Part shown: piece by piece, positions 10,184 to 20,445 of the stretch | Numbering within the stretch: position 1 is the first letter of the stretch | How the letters are laid out: each line of letters starts with the position of its first letter | NCBI RefSeq assembly: GCF_048564905.1 | Contig: NC_133007.1 | Location: 23,186,001 to 23,250,000, forward strand | Source of the DNA: Vicugna pacos | Lineage: Eukaryota > Chordata > Mammalia > Artiodactyla > Camelidae | Length of the DNA: 64,000 nucleotides | Direction: 5' to 3' | The notes under the pieces: generated by a model | Database searches by the model: none | Told to the model about the DNA's origin: nothing | What the model saw: only the letters and a program-made list of their open reading frames with translations | Position numbers and translations under genes: made by a program

Positions 10184-12469
10184 CTCACCTAGCCCAGACG
10201 ATGCTGAAAAACCTCAGAGCACCCCCACCTGAGGGCCTGTTCTTGGTCAAGTCAGGGCATGGAAGATGAAAGCAGAACTGACACTTCTGAGGGCAACTTG
10301 GCTCCAGAGGCAAAGGGCGGGAAGAGGGTGTTAGGACATATTCTATACCCACTTCCTGTCCTGGACTGACTAATGATGCAATTCACTCTATTCTCATGGA
10401 GAAAAAAAAAAAAGGAATGAAAAAAGAAACAAAAAATATTTAGGGGAAATTCTCTTTCAGGGAAACCAGAAACATAGGTGACAGTCCCATCCCGTGACAC
10501 GGCAATACCCATCCAACTGTCCAAATGGAAACCTAGAAGCCTGCACTCTGCAAACTTACATCCCCTTTATTCCTCACAGTCACCATGACTCTTCTCTCCA
10601 CAATTTGTAAAATCCACCTCTTCCTCTCTAACTCACTGCTATTTAGTTGCGCTTTTGTCAAGTGTGACCCAGGTCATTGCAACAATTCCTTACCTGCACC
10701 ACGTAATCCAAACCCTCTCTGTGTCTATTCAGCACTCTGATTCGGGGTTGCTACAGAAAATGCAAGCCTGATCATGTTAAGCTCATGCTTAAAATACTGC
10801 AATTACTTTCATGAAACTCCTAAGCATGTCAATTTTATAGAAAAAGGCTCCTATATATCATTCCTCAGCAAAAAGGGTAGCGGAGGTGGAAGGAGTGCGT
10901 TCTGTGAGAAGGGAAACTGACAGACTACTTGTCCCAGTGTGCACTCATGAACATAGAGCCGAGAATCTGAAATCTGTATGAAATGCACCAGGAGAGGAGG
11001 AGGTGGTTACAGAGGCCCTCTGCACACACACAATCCCCAGAGAATAATCTGAGATGGGTAGGACATCCTCTGATTAGAACCCAGCCTGACTGGAGGGTCC
11101 TGGCTATCCTTTGGGGTTCTCAGCACTCTTCCTCTGTCGCCAGCCTTCCCCAGACTCCCTCTTCTTGCCCCACTGGTGCTCAAGCCACAGGTGTCCTCAT
11201 GCTCACTGTTGCCTGCGCTCGTGCTTGGCACTCCCCCAAGTTCACCACCATGGGCGATTTTTCCTCCCTGTTCTCAGCACTCCAGAAACCTCACCCTCTG
11301 CCCACTTCCCTACTTGAGAAACCCTACTGCCTCCCACAACTACAAGGCTTTTACTGGGACTTTCATTTCCCTATTGGCACTTCTTCAAGTGATTCTCCAC
11401 CCTTCCTGGTTTGCAAAAGCAGTCTCTGTCTCCACTGTGTGTCCTCCTTCCTCTCCCACCTACCACAGTGGACAGGGTTCCATGCTGGGATCTAGGATAA
11501 GCCCCCTACCGGAAAGCACTGATTACTGTACTAGGTCTCAGTTTCCCCCACCATAAAGTGACTGGATGGAAAGAACTTGTTATTTCTCTACTTCTGCTTC
11601 AATTTTAACATTCTTTGACTTGGTCTGTGCTTACATTCATTTTCATTTACGTAGTCTCTCCTTTCTCTGCCTCCTGGACCTCATTTCTTACTTTCCTATG
11701 GCTCCATATTTTTCTCTGTTTACCCTTAACCCGAGTCCCCAGGGTCTCCTCTCTGATCACCCATCTTTCCTAATCTCTCTGTCCATTCATTCTAACCACT
11801 GCTCACTACCTTGGCTAAATTTCAAAATCTAAAGCATTTCCTTATCACTTGACCCTTCGATTTCTGTGCTTAAATATATGACTGACAGGCAAGATGCATT
11901 TTTCTGTAAGACATAAACCAGGAAATGAACAACAGCAACAACAAAAAACTACTACAAAACATGTGGATATATACTGGATAAACTATAGTTAAAAATTATT
12001 TATACATGCATACACTTTCACAAGATGATAAGGAAATCTTGAAGAAGCAAGTCAAATGAGACACTGAAAACCAGAGTGGGAAGTGGAAGCTGACACTTGG
12101 GCTTCCCAGGGCATTGCCAGGAGCTGGTTCCCAAGGCCTTTGGCTACAGTAGCCACATAGGTGAGGCGGTAAAGCCTTGAGACCAAAAAAGATACAAGTT
12201 GGATATGAGACTTTCTGTTACACCATCAGTGAAACTGAACTGGAAAAAAATTCATTCTACTAAACAAGAAGGTAACAAGTAATCCTTATGCTCTGGCCAG
12301 AAAATTTAAATTTTTCTTAGAAAAGTCTTAATCACGTGAATTTAACAGTAAAAAATATTAATTTACTTTGGAATGCCCAAACTAATAAGTTAGTATTTTA
12401 AAAGTGGTTCAGGGCAGGGAGGGATGAATAGGCAGAGCACAGAGGAATTTTACAACTTTGAAAATGTTT
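10184..12469. other. Intergenic, nothing recognised
   Basis: Open frames at 10983-11495 and 11176-11556 overlap in different frames, lack family resemblance and sit in C/T-rich sequence, so they are not called as genes. No repeat is named with confidence. Confidence 0.4.
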
Positions 12470-12745
12470 TTCATGATATTAAATGAAAGATACATTTGTC
12501 CAAACCTATAGAATGTACACCACCAAGAGTGAACCCTAGGGTAACTATGGACTTTGGGTTATTATGATGTGTCAGTGTAGATTTATCCTTGGTAAAAATG
12601 TGCGACTACAGTAAGTGATGTTGATAATGGGGAGGCTATGATTGTGTGGGGGCAGGGTGTATATAGGAAATCTGTATGTTTTTCTCTCAATTTTATTGTA
12701 AACCTAAAAATTGCTCTAAAAAATAGTCTTAAAACAAAACAGAAC
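12470..12745 (+). mobile_element. Old L1M-type 3' end, copy 1
   Basis: Carries GTCCAAACCTATAGAATGTA, TTATGATGTGTCAGTGTAG and CCTAAAAATTGCTCTAAAAA. The same sequence recurs at 25840-26080 and 35930-36310 in this window. Assigned to old L1 3' ends from memory; the subfamily is not resolved. Confidence 0.6.
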
Positions 12746-12989
12746 AAATAAAAAGTTTGGGAATGTCGTTTGGTGCAGCCATTATGGGAAACAGTATGAA
12801 GATTCCTTCAAAAACTGAAAAGAGACCTACCATATGATCCAGCAGTCCCACTCCTGGGCATATATCTGGAGGAAACTCTAATTCAAAAAAGATACATGCA
12901 CCCCAATGTTCATAGCAACACTTTACAATAGCCAAGACACGGAAGCAACCTAAATGTCCATTGATAGATGACTGAATAAAGAAATTGTG

Positions 12990-13020
<31 letters not shown>

Positions 13021-13600
13021 GTGTGTGTATATACATGTATATGTGTATATATATGTATGTGTATACATATGTATATGTATACTTGTGTATGTGTGTGTAT
13101 ATATATATATATACACATACAATGGAATAATACTCAGCCATAAAAAAGAATAAAATAATGCCATTTGTAGCAACATGGATGGACCTGGAGATAGTCATAC
13201 TAAGTGAAGTAAGTCAGAAAGAGGAAGAAAAATGCCATATGATACCACTTATATGTAAAATCTAAAAAACAACACAAATGAACGTATTTACAAAACAGAG
13301 ACAAACTCACAGACATAGGAAACAAACTTATGGTTACCGGGGGTGAAGGGGGTAGGGAAGTATAAATTAGGAGTTCGGGATTTGTAGATACTAACTACCA
13401 CACATAAAATAGATAAACAACAAAGTCCTTCTGTATAGGACAAGGAACTATGTCCAATACCATGTAAATAGCCTGCAATGAAAAAGAGTATGAAAAGGAA
13501 TATATGTACATATGTATAAATGAATCACTATGCTGTACACCAGATATTAACACAAAATTATAAATCTACTATATACTTCAATTAAAAAACACATTTTTTA
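12746..13600 (+). mobile_element. L1 3' end, 5'-truncated, with internal microsatellite
   Basis: The end of ORF2 (CAGTATGAAGATTCCT, CCACTCCTGGGCATATAT, AATGTTCATAGCA) followed by the 3' UTR (ACAAACTCACAGACATAGG, AGATAAACAACAAAGTCC). It is interrupted by a TG/TA repeat at about 12990-13115. ORF2 is broken. Confidence 0.85.
12987..13118. repeat. TG/TA compound microsatellite
   Basis: Alternating (TG)n and (TA)n with ATGTATATGTG variants inside the L1 3' region. Likely variable in length between individuals. Confidence 0.9.
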
Positions 13601-14099
13601 ATGAAAAAAATTTCCCTAAATTTTTATATTTTCAACAATGAGCTGGTTATTACTTTGAAAATTAATGAAAAATAAATCCTAAGTATTTTTTTAATGTTAG
13701 ATTAATAGCAAAAAATTGTGAAGCTAAAAGAAGTTTCCCTAAATAATCAATTAAAAAGAAAACCAAATCTGATCAATTTATGCTGGAGCCAGACTGGATT
13801 AGTGTCTCATGTTCTCTGGAGAACATGTTACAAAATGAGTGTCATATGAAGAGGCAATCAATATGCATGCAGCTATACACACAGAGGAAAGTATTTTAGA
13901 GGTATGTCACGCAGTTATTTCAGAATTATCTCATGTTTCTGTATGATGTGCTATTTCTGGTATTTTTTCAGCTTTTTAAAAATTGAAATTTATTGTCATT
14001 TCTGTTGTGTCTTTTAAATGCTAAGTAGCTCACAACTAAAAAAAAAAAAAATGTTCCAACCTGGTCACTCGGAAGACACAAACAAAAAACCTAATTTCT
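13601..14099. other. AT-rich intergenic, nothing recognised
   Basis: No gene. Contains a 13-base A run near 14039 and a 9-base inverted repeat at 13809-13828. Confidence 0.4.
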
Positions 14100-14109
14100 A
14101 AGGATTCAC

Positions 14110-15000
14110 AACCAGTGCAATCTTCTTTTTTCTACTATCAGCACTCCTTGCTTTACACAATTTCAATATACACAAATTTTCAGTTACCATGGTTTACTTA
14201 AATGACACAATCCCCCCAAAACATGGCTCAAATTTCAGTTGCCACATTATATTAAATGTTAGTAATTAAATAAAGTTCGACTTTCACTATTAGCTCTTCA
14301 TTCCATGAATCACCATGAAACGAACAAACATGCAGTCAGTAATCAATGACGTCATTGACCATTACAACACGTTTTTCAAAGTTTGTCTGTGACTGTTATT
14401 CTGTTCCATGTGCAGATAGCAAAGTGTGTACCTGTGTTGTCTCCTTGTATTTCAATAATGAATCCATGTGACATTTTACATAAATAATAACAGAAAGAGG
14501 GAATTGACCAATCAAGATGAAAATGGAAATGCTGGAAGTGAGATTTGGATTGAATGTAAATGAAGTCGTAGAAGAAATAGCTGACCTGGGCAATGTTGAC
14601 ACTGCCACTGGTTGAGGAATTATAGATATGAACCTAAAGGAACTTGGTGAAGGCAAACTTAGAAACATAAATGAGGAGAGTGATCGTGACAAAAAAGATG
14701 AAGGTGTCGCAGATGAAATGACACCTGTAGAAAACTTCACATTTAAGGAACTCTCAGAGATATTCCCCAACATTGAAAACTCAAAGTGTAAAACATTGGA
14801 ACTTGATCCAAATAGAAAGGATTACAACAATTCACCAAGGAATGGAAAATATACTCCATGTCTGTAAGTTACATGGTGAGAATAAAGCAAGCACAGCTCA
14901 AACCACTCCTGGTAAATTTTTACAAAGAATTAAGACATTTCAATTCGGGATGTTTCTATTGTGTTTTAAGGGTAGTGTGCTAAATTCATATTAGTTTTAT
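14110..15000 (+). mobile_element. Tigger/pogo DNA transposon remnant with transposase C-terminus
   Basis: The plus-strand open frame 14628-14867 contains FTFKELSEIFPNIENSK and then DPNRKD. In the overlapping frame (14773-14994) follows KASTAQTTPGKFL, which matches the STVQTTLDKFF-type end of Tigger transposases. The left part has CTTGCTTTACACAATTTCA, resembling a Tigger terminal region. The catalytic core is missing and the end is frameshifted. Old eutherian element. Confidence 0.6.
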
Positions 15001-15710
15001 TATTTTTTATTTTCCTATATACTTATAACTGACAGTAAGAGGGATTTGAATGTTTTGACAAAAATTTTAAAGGTAACAGAGTCATCAGAATTTTTCCATT
15101 AATTATTAAAGTCTTTTTGCTTGATTTCAGCTTGCATGCTCAGTTTTTATAGTCCCATACCATCATGCAAAGACTGACTTTATATTATAAGGTTTGGAGT
15201 TAAAATTTTTTAAAACTATAACTTATTAGCATCAGTGATAGGTTATTACTGACATCATCACTTCATTTGTCTTTAAAGACTAAATCTTCTGAAGCTTGCA
15301 AGGAATTAATTGTAATTCCTTAAGTACGCTGAATTAGGATTCTATCATTCTGTGTATGGTATTAATTTTACTAAAATATCATGCCAAACTCGTGCTAAAC
15401 CCATAATTTAAAGGATACTTTTGGAAGTATAAATTTGGCTTATTTTCTAGAATCCATAACTTTATTAATATTTTCAAAATTTCTAAAGAAATATTGCTGA
15501 TTTCCACAAACTGCATTCCTAATCCCATGATAGTATTAATTCAACTTCTTCATCATATATTCAACAATGGCTTCAATTTTATATTCATTTATATTTTCAA
15601 TACACTCTAATCTTTGGTTGAGACTGAAAAGCAATAGTATTATTTTTGTATGATATTTTAAAAGACTATTTAAAGATAGACTTTAAATTTTTTATTTTAT
15701 TCTTTTAGTT
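15001..15710. other. AT-rich intergenic, nothing recognised
   Basis: May include the far part of the Tigger element. No open frame or named repeat is supported. Confidence 0.35.
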
Positions 15711-15712
15711 TT

Positions 15713-15841
15713 GGGGGAAAGTAATTAGGTTTATTTATCTATATTTGTTTATTTATTTATTTTTAACAGAGATACTGGAGATTGAACTCAGGACTTTGTG
15801 CATGCTAAGCATTCTCTCAACCACTGAGCTATACCCTCCCC
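15713..15841 (-). mobile_element. Camelid tRNA-derived SINE (Vic type)
   Basis: Read on the minus strand it starts GGGGAGGGTATAGCTCAGTG (tRNA box A), continues through GAGTTCAATCTCCAGTA (box B), and ends in TAAATAAA repeats and a CCTAATTAC tail. This head and tail are typical of camelid SINEs and are the main basis for the host call. Confidence 0.88.
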
Positions 15842-16000
15842 AGTTAATGACAGACTTTTATTCAACACAATGCTAAAAAGAATGTGCTCAGGTAAAAGAA
15901 TATAGAATACTTCCATAGTTTTTCTAAGATGCTCAGATGCTATTGATGCTGGTTGATTTTCAGATGCTATATTTTCCATGCATGTTGGCACTGTCATATA

Positions 16001-16184
16001 TCTGACTCTTTATTTATTTATTAACATTTTTTATTGAGTTATAGTCAGTTTACAACGTTGTCAATTTCCAGTGTAGAGCAAAATTTTTCAGTTATACATG
16101 AACATACATATATTCATTGTGACATTCTTTTTCGCTGTGACCTACCACAAGATCTTGTATATATTTCCCTGTGTCTGACTCTTT
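16001..16184 (-). mobile_element. Young L1 3' end, 5'-truncated (about 160 bases), with target duplication
   Basis: Reads AACATTTTTTATTGAGTTAT on the plus strand, the reverse complement of the L1 3' UTR end seen at 9.7 kb. Bounded by a 12-bp duplication TCTGACTCTTTA at 16001-16012 and 16173-16184. Only 3' UTR sequence remains. Confidence 0.85.
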
Positions 16185-16289
16185 AAATCATTTTGTCTAT
16201 ATTCAGCTTTTGTAACTTGTAATATGAACGATTTGTATAATTATTTTCCAGTCATTTTACATGCTGGGAAAACTCTTCAGCACACACAC

Positions 16290-16770
16290 AAAAAAATGTT
16301 TTATGTGGAAATATAGGCACTTAGAAATACACAAACCTAATAATTCTCTATTTCACTGGGTTCATATCTGAAGCTATATCATCAAACTTCAGTGGAAAAT
16401 ATTTAGCATTTCTTAGCTTATTTAAAATTATTTGATTCATCACATCTGTTATAGCCTTAAGGGCTTTGTTTTGCATTTCATCTCCTAAATATTGTGTTAC
16501 ATTATTTGTTGCTAATGTTAGTCATCGGCATAAATGTCCTGCCATAATGTTGACTTAATCTGCTGCAATATTTGCCAACTGAGGAGAATTCTAATACACT
16601 TTCTTGGATAGTGCTCTGATGCTTGATTTTTGTCCTGCCAAACACTGAATCACCCACATTTTGTGTTCATTTACAGCATGCCAATATTTCATGGTCCCAC
16701 AGCATTCATAGTTATATAATTTAATCACTGCATTTTAAAATACTATATTCAGGTTATGTTGAGGAATTTT
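16290..16770 (-). pseudogene. Decayed hAT-like transposase fragment (tentative)
   Basis: Reverse translation gives GDEMQNKALKAITDVMN and IILNKLRNAKYFPLKFDDIA, resembling the AKYFS..LD..PD region of hAT (Tip100-like) transposases. Several stops interrupt it. The resemblance is short and from memory. Confidence 0.33.
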
Positions 16771-19424
16771 CACTTCCTATTCTATTAACTAGAATAACTC
16801 TGGCGATCTTTCACTCATTCTCATTCATCAGATAACTTTTTCATCCCAAAGAATTTTTAGTATCAATTAAATGATTAATAATAATAATATTATATATTAT
16901 ATAATAGTAGATGAGGCTTTTTTTTTTTAAGCAACCAGAATCTGGTTGTTTTTTCACCAATTAAAAAAATCGGTGTGCAATGAATGTTTCAAAACCTCCT
17001 ATCGTTTCCTAAATTTGTTACTGAAGTATATGATGAGCATTCCAAAAAGTACACAGTTAAATTATGAAGGTCATTGACTTACCACAAAGAGAAAGCACCT
17101 GTGTTATGCAATTCAGGTCAAGAAGTAGGAACATCACTAGCACCTCAGAAGATTTCCTTAGGCTACTCTCAAAATTACTGCATCTCTCCTCCCTAAACAT
17201 AACCACTATTTGGACTTCTAACATCATAATTAGTTTTTCTATCCCCCTGTAACAGTTTATCTTCTCGCTAAAGAGTGCCCCAGTTCGTTGGAATTCTTGA
17301 AAATCTCTTTCCATTTCGGAGAGTTTTCACCTGTTATTTCATCGTAACCATTATCTGCTTCATGCGCTTTTCTGTCATTTTGTGACTCTGGCTACACATT
17401 TGACCTTTCCATGGTAACCTTTCAGTTACACATTTTGTCTTTTTTGTATTTTCCATCCTTTGTCCTTCCAAAATCCATTCTGGATATATTCTTCCAATCT
17501 ATGTTCCAGTTCATAATTCTCTCTTTAGCAAGGTCTTGTCTGCTATTACACCACCCTTTTTTTTTTTTTTGGCTGTTATTTCGTATTTCTATTAGGGAAT
17601 TTCCGTTTATTCTCTCTTTATAACTTCCATTTCTCTGCCAAAATTCTCAGTGTTGTTTTTAGCTCCTTGAGCATGTTTGGCCTACTTATTTTAAAGTCTG
17701 TGCTTGATAACTGTCTATCTGGGCCCCTGCTAAGTCTGTGTTTGTTCTCTGCACTCTCTTCTTGCTGTAATTCATTTCACTTTGTCCCTGTGTTTCTAGG
17801 GTGTTTTTTTTTTTTCCAGGTGTATTTTTGGTTTTGAGTTTATACCATTTACATATAAAAATATAGAAATGATTTTGGGGCTTAGGATAAAATATCTTCT
17901 TCCAGAATCATTTAGGAGCACTGGCAATACAAAATCACCTTATAAATTTCAGAGTTAAGATAACCTGAAGCTGAGTTGTAATCTCTGCAAAGGTTACTCC
18001 CCTTCTGCTTCACGCTTACTCCTAGACGGAGCCCTTTAAGATCACAACCCAAAATGTAGGCTCCAGTGATATCTTTGAAGATCTGCAAGTCTGCTGGAAG
18101 CTTTGTCTGTTTTCTCAGGCTCTTTAGCTGCCTCTCATGGAATCCGTAGATGCTCTCAGGGGAAAAGCAGCCCCCAGTGCAGGGCTCATTCTGTGAGTTT
18201 CTGTCTTCTCCTAGATACTGACCCAGTAATTCATCTCTCCTCTGTTGGTTCTTTAATGTCTTGAGACAGATTTTATTTTATATTTTCTTGCTTTTTTCTA
18301 ATTGTCCTTGACAAGAGAGTTGGTCCAAATGAAATAGTCTACAATTTCTAGAAGCAGATGGTCTCCTGTTTCTTCTTTTCTTTTTTAAACTGTTTATTAA
18401 TAAAACCTACCATCCTTCCATGTGTGTAGGCTCAATTTCTGTCTCAGAAACCTGGGACAGGCAAATGGAAACTCTGCAGTGGGCAGGTGACCCCTAAGCC
18501 TGTGTACAAATCATGTGAACTCCAGGTTAGCTCCTTCTTAGGTCTCCTGGACCATGAAACCAGGTCAAAGTAATATAGGAGAGGAACCAAATTTGGGGCG
18601 TCTTATCTAGGCTTCACACCTAAAGGCAAAAGCTGGCACTAATTGTTTTGCTCCCTAATGCTTTAAAATAATCCATATCTAAGAGCTGTCTGATTCCTTG
18701 AACAGATTCTGCCTCAACCATTCCTCCTGAAACCTCCAGTTGAAAGTCACTGCTTGTAGAATCTCATGCACATTTCCTAAGGTTTGCTTTGCAGACTGTG
18801 TTTTCAATACTGACTTTGTTTATTTAAACCTCAGAAATCTCTGGTCCCATAGAAACACACGCTTGCCCGCATCCATCCGTAGATGCTGTGGGACCAACAG
18901 TCTACCCTTTCCAGACAAACACGCTTGGCCTCAGGGAGAACTGGCTGCTGACCTCCCACCGACATGTTCCTCTCCAGGAACTGCCTTCCGTGGAAGAGTT
19001 CCTTTGTCCAAGGATACATCCCTTCCCTGGGGAGAGCACACACCAAATGTGGGAGTAAAAAGCACAGCCCGTTACCTGGTTTTAGGAAATCTCTGAAAGG
19101 CCATCCTAGCTCCAGAACTCTCCATCACTTTATCAAATCCTCTGCTGACATTGCATCACAGCTCGACCTCCCCCTCTCCTCAGTCCTGTTGTTCCTGGGA
19201 GCACTCCCCAGCAGGTGTCCCGCACACAGACGTCCATGTGAGTGCACTTCCTCAGAAACTGACCTCTGACACTCACTATAAAGATGGCCATTTGACCTGG
19301 ACAAAGCCATCCTGAGTAGCAGCAACCTGCCACAGTAAACCCTCAGATGGACACTAGATGCAAACCCCTGCAATGGCCTTTACGGGTCACAACAAAAAGG
19401 CGGGTGCACAGCATATAAAACCAC
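16771..19424. other. Intergenic, nothing recognised with confidence
   Basis: AT-rich to about 17.9 kb, then more mixed composition to 19.4 kb. 17390-17880 has the look of old reversed L1, but no diagnostic motif was found. Open frames at 18740-19096 and 18964-19269 have no recognised family. Confidence 0.35.
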
Positions 19425-20145
19425 CAGGATTATATATCTGGAGTATTAACTCCTTATCAGTTTTATCATTTGCGAACATCTTCTCCCACTTAATAGGTTG
19501 TCTTTTCATTCTGTCAGTGCCTTCTTTTACTGTGCGAAAGCTTTTACATTTAATTAGGTCTCATTTATTGATTGCGTGAAGGAAAAGCCCAGCTGGGCTA
19601 ACAAGCTAAGTCACAAATCTAAGTGTAACAAGTGTCGGATTACTGATCTGAGTTCTGCTGGGCTAACTCGTAAATCTGAAGTTTAGTGTCAGTTTACTGG
19701 GCTAACAAGCTAACTCGTAAATCCAAGTTCAACAAGTGTCAGTAACGTGATCTGTTCCGAATTGATAAGCCTCAGTGTACTGGTTCCTTGCTTTTTGTTG
19801 TTTGAGCCTTATTGGCTAATAGCCCATACTTGTAATTAACCCTACAAAACCTCATGCACACGTCTTGGAGGTGCTCAGAGCTTCGGAGCAGAAGCCCCTC
19901 TGAGCCCACCGGCGTAATACATCTGAGTACTCCAACCCTCCGAGTGGTGCTTGTTTCTTGGCTGGCCTGTCATTTCCGTAACAATTGTTGCTTCTTTTTT
20001 TTTTTTTTTTTTTTTTGCCTTAGAAAATATTGTTAAGATTTATGTCAAAGAATGATCCGCCTATGTTCTAGGAATTTTATGGTTTCAGTTCTTACGTTGA
20101 GGTCTTTAAATCACTTTGAGTTTATTTTTATATATGGTGTGAAAA
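19425..20145 (-). mobile_element. Old L1 ORF2 fragment split by an LTR
   Basis: 19425-19574 and 20020-20145 are two reversed parts of one L1 ORF2 (the reverse strand reads like SHTIYKNKLKVIKDLN, then the NKWDLIKLK-type region). They are separated by the solo LTR at 19575-19983, so this L1 is older than the LTR. Confidence 0.75.
19575..19983 (+). mobile_element. Solo retroviral LTR nested in L1 (ERV1-like)
   Basis: About 409 bases ending TAACA, flanked by the 4-bp repeat ATTG (19571-19574 and 19984-19987), which fits gammaretrovirus-like integration. Its first half holds about three imperfect repeats of a GGGCTAACAAGCTAACTCGT-like unit, as LTR U3 regions often do. The second half resembles an R/U5 with GCTCAGAGCTTCGG and CTTGGCTGGCC. 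Orientation is inferred from this. No internal genes remain. Younger than the host L1; the family name is uncertain. Confidence 0.6.
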
Positions 20146-20146
20146 T

Positions 20147-20445
20147 AAATACAACAAAATAGAAACAGACTCAGAGATACAGAGAACAATCTAGTGGTTA
20201 CCAGTGGGAAGAGAGAAGGGGGAAGGGACAAAATAGAGTTAGGGGATTAAGAGATACAAATTACTATGTATAAAATAAATAAGTAAAACAAATATATTAC
20301 ACAGCACAGGAAAATATAGCTATTATTTTATAATAACTTTAAATGGAGTACAATCAATAAAATATTGAATCACCATGTTGTACCACTGAAACTAATATTG
20401 TTAAATCAACTCTACTTCAACAAAAATGATAATTAAAAAGATAAA
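20147..20445 (+). mobile_element. L1 3' end, 5'-truncated
   Basis: 3' UTR only: AACAGACTCAGAGATACAGA, GTGGTTACCAGTGGGAAGAG, TATGTATAAAATAAATAAG, ending TCAACTCTACTTCAACAAAA. An older subfamily than the copy at 9.5 kb. Confidence 0.8.

Noticed and set aside
10983-11556. Overlapping plus-strand open frames of 170 and 126 codons.
   Set aside because: They overlap in different frames, are rich in Ser/Pro from C/T-rich DNA and show no known domain.
13809-13828. CATGTTCTC TG GAGAACATG, resembling a steroid-receptor element.
   Set aside because: Half-sites are everted relative to a glucocorticoid element (AGAACAnnnTGTTCT); a 9-base palindrome is expected by chance.
18740-19373. Cluster of open frames on both strands in more GC-balanced sequence.
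   Set aside because: Frames overlap on both strands, none matches a family, and no splice pattern supports exons.
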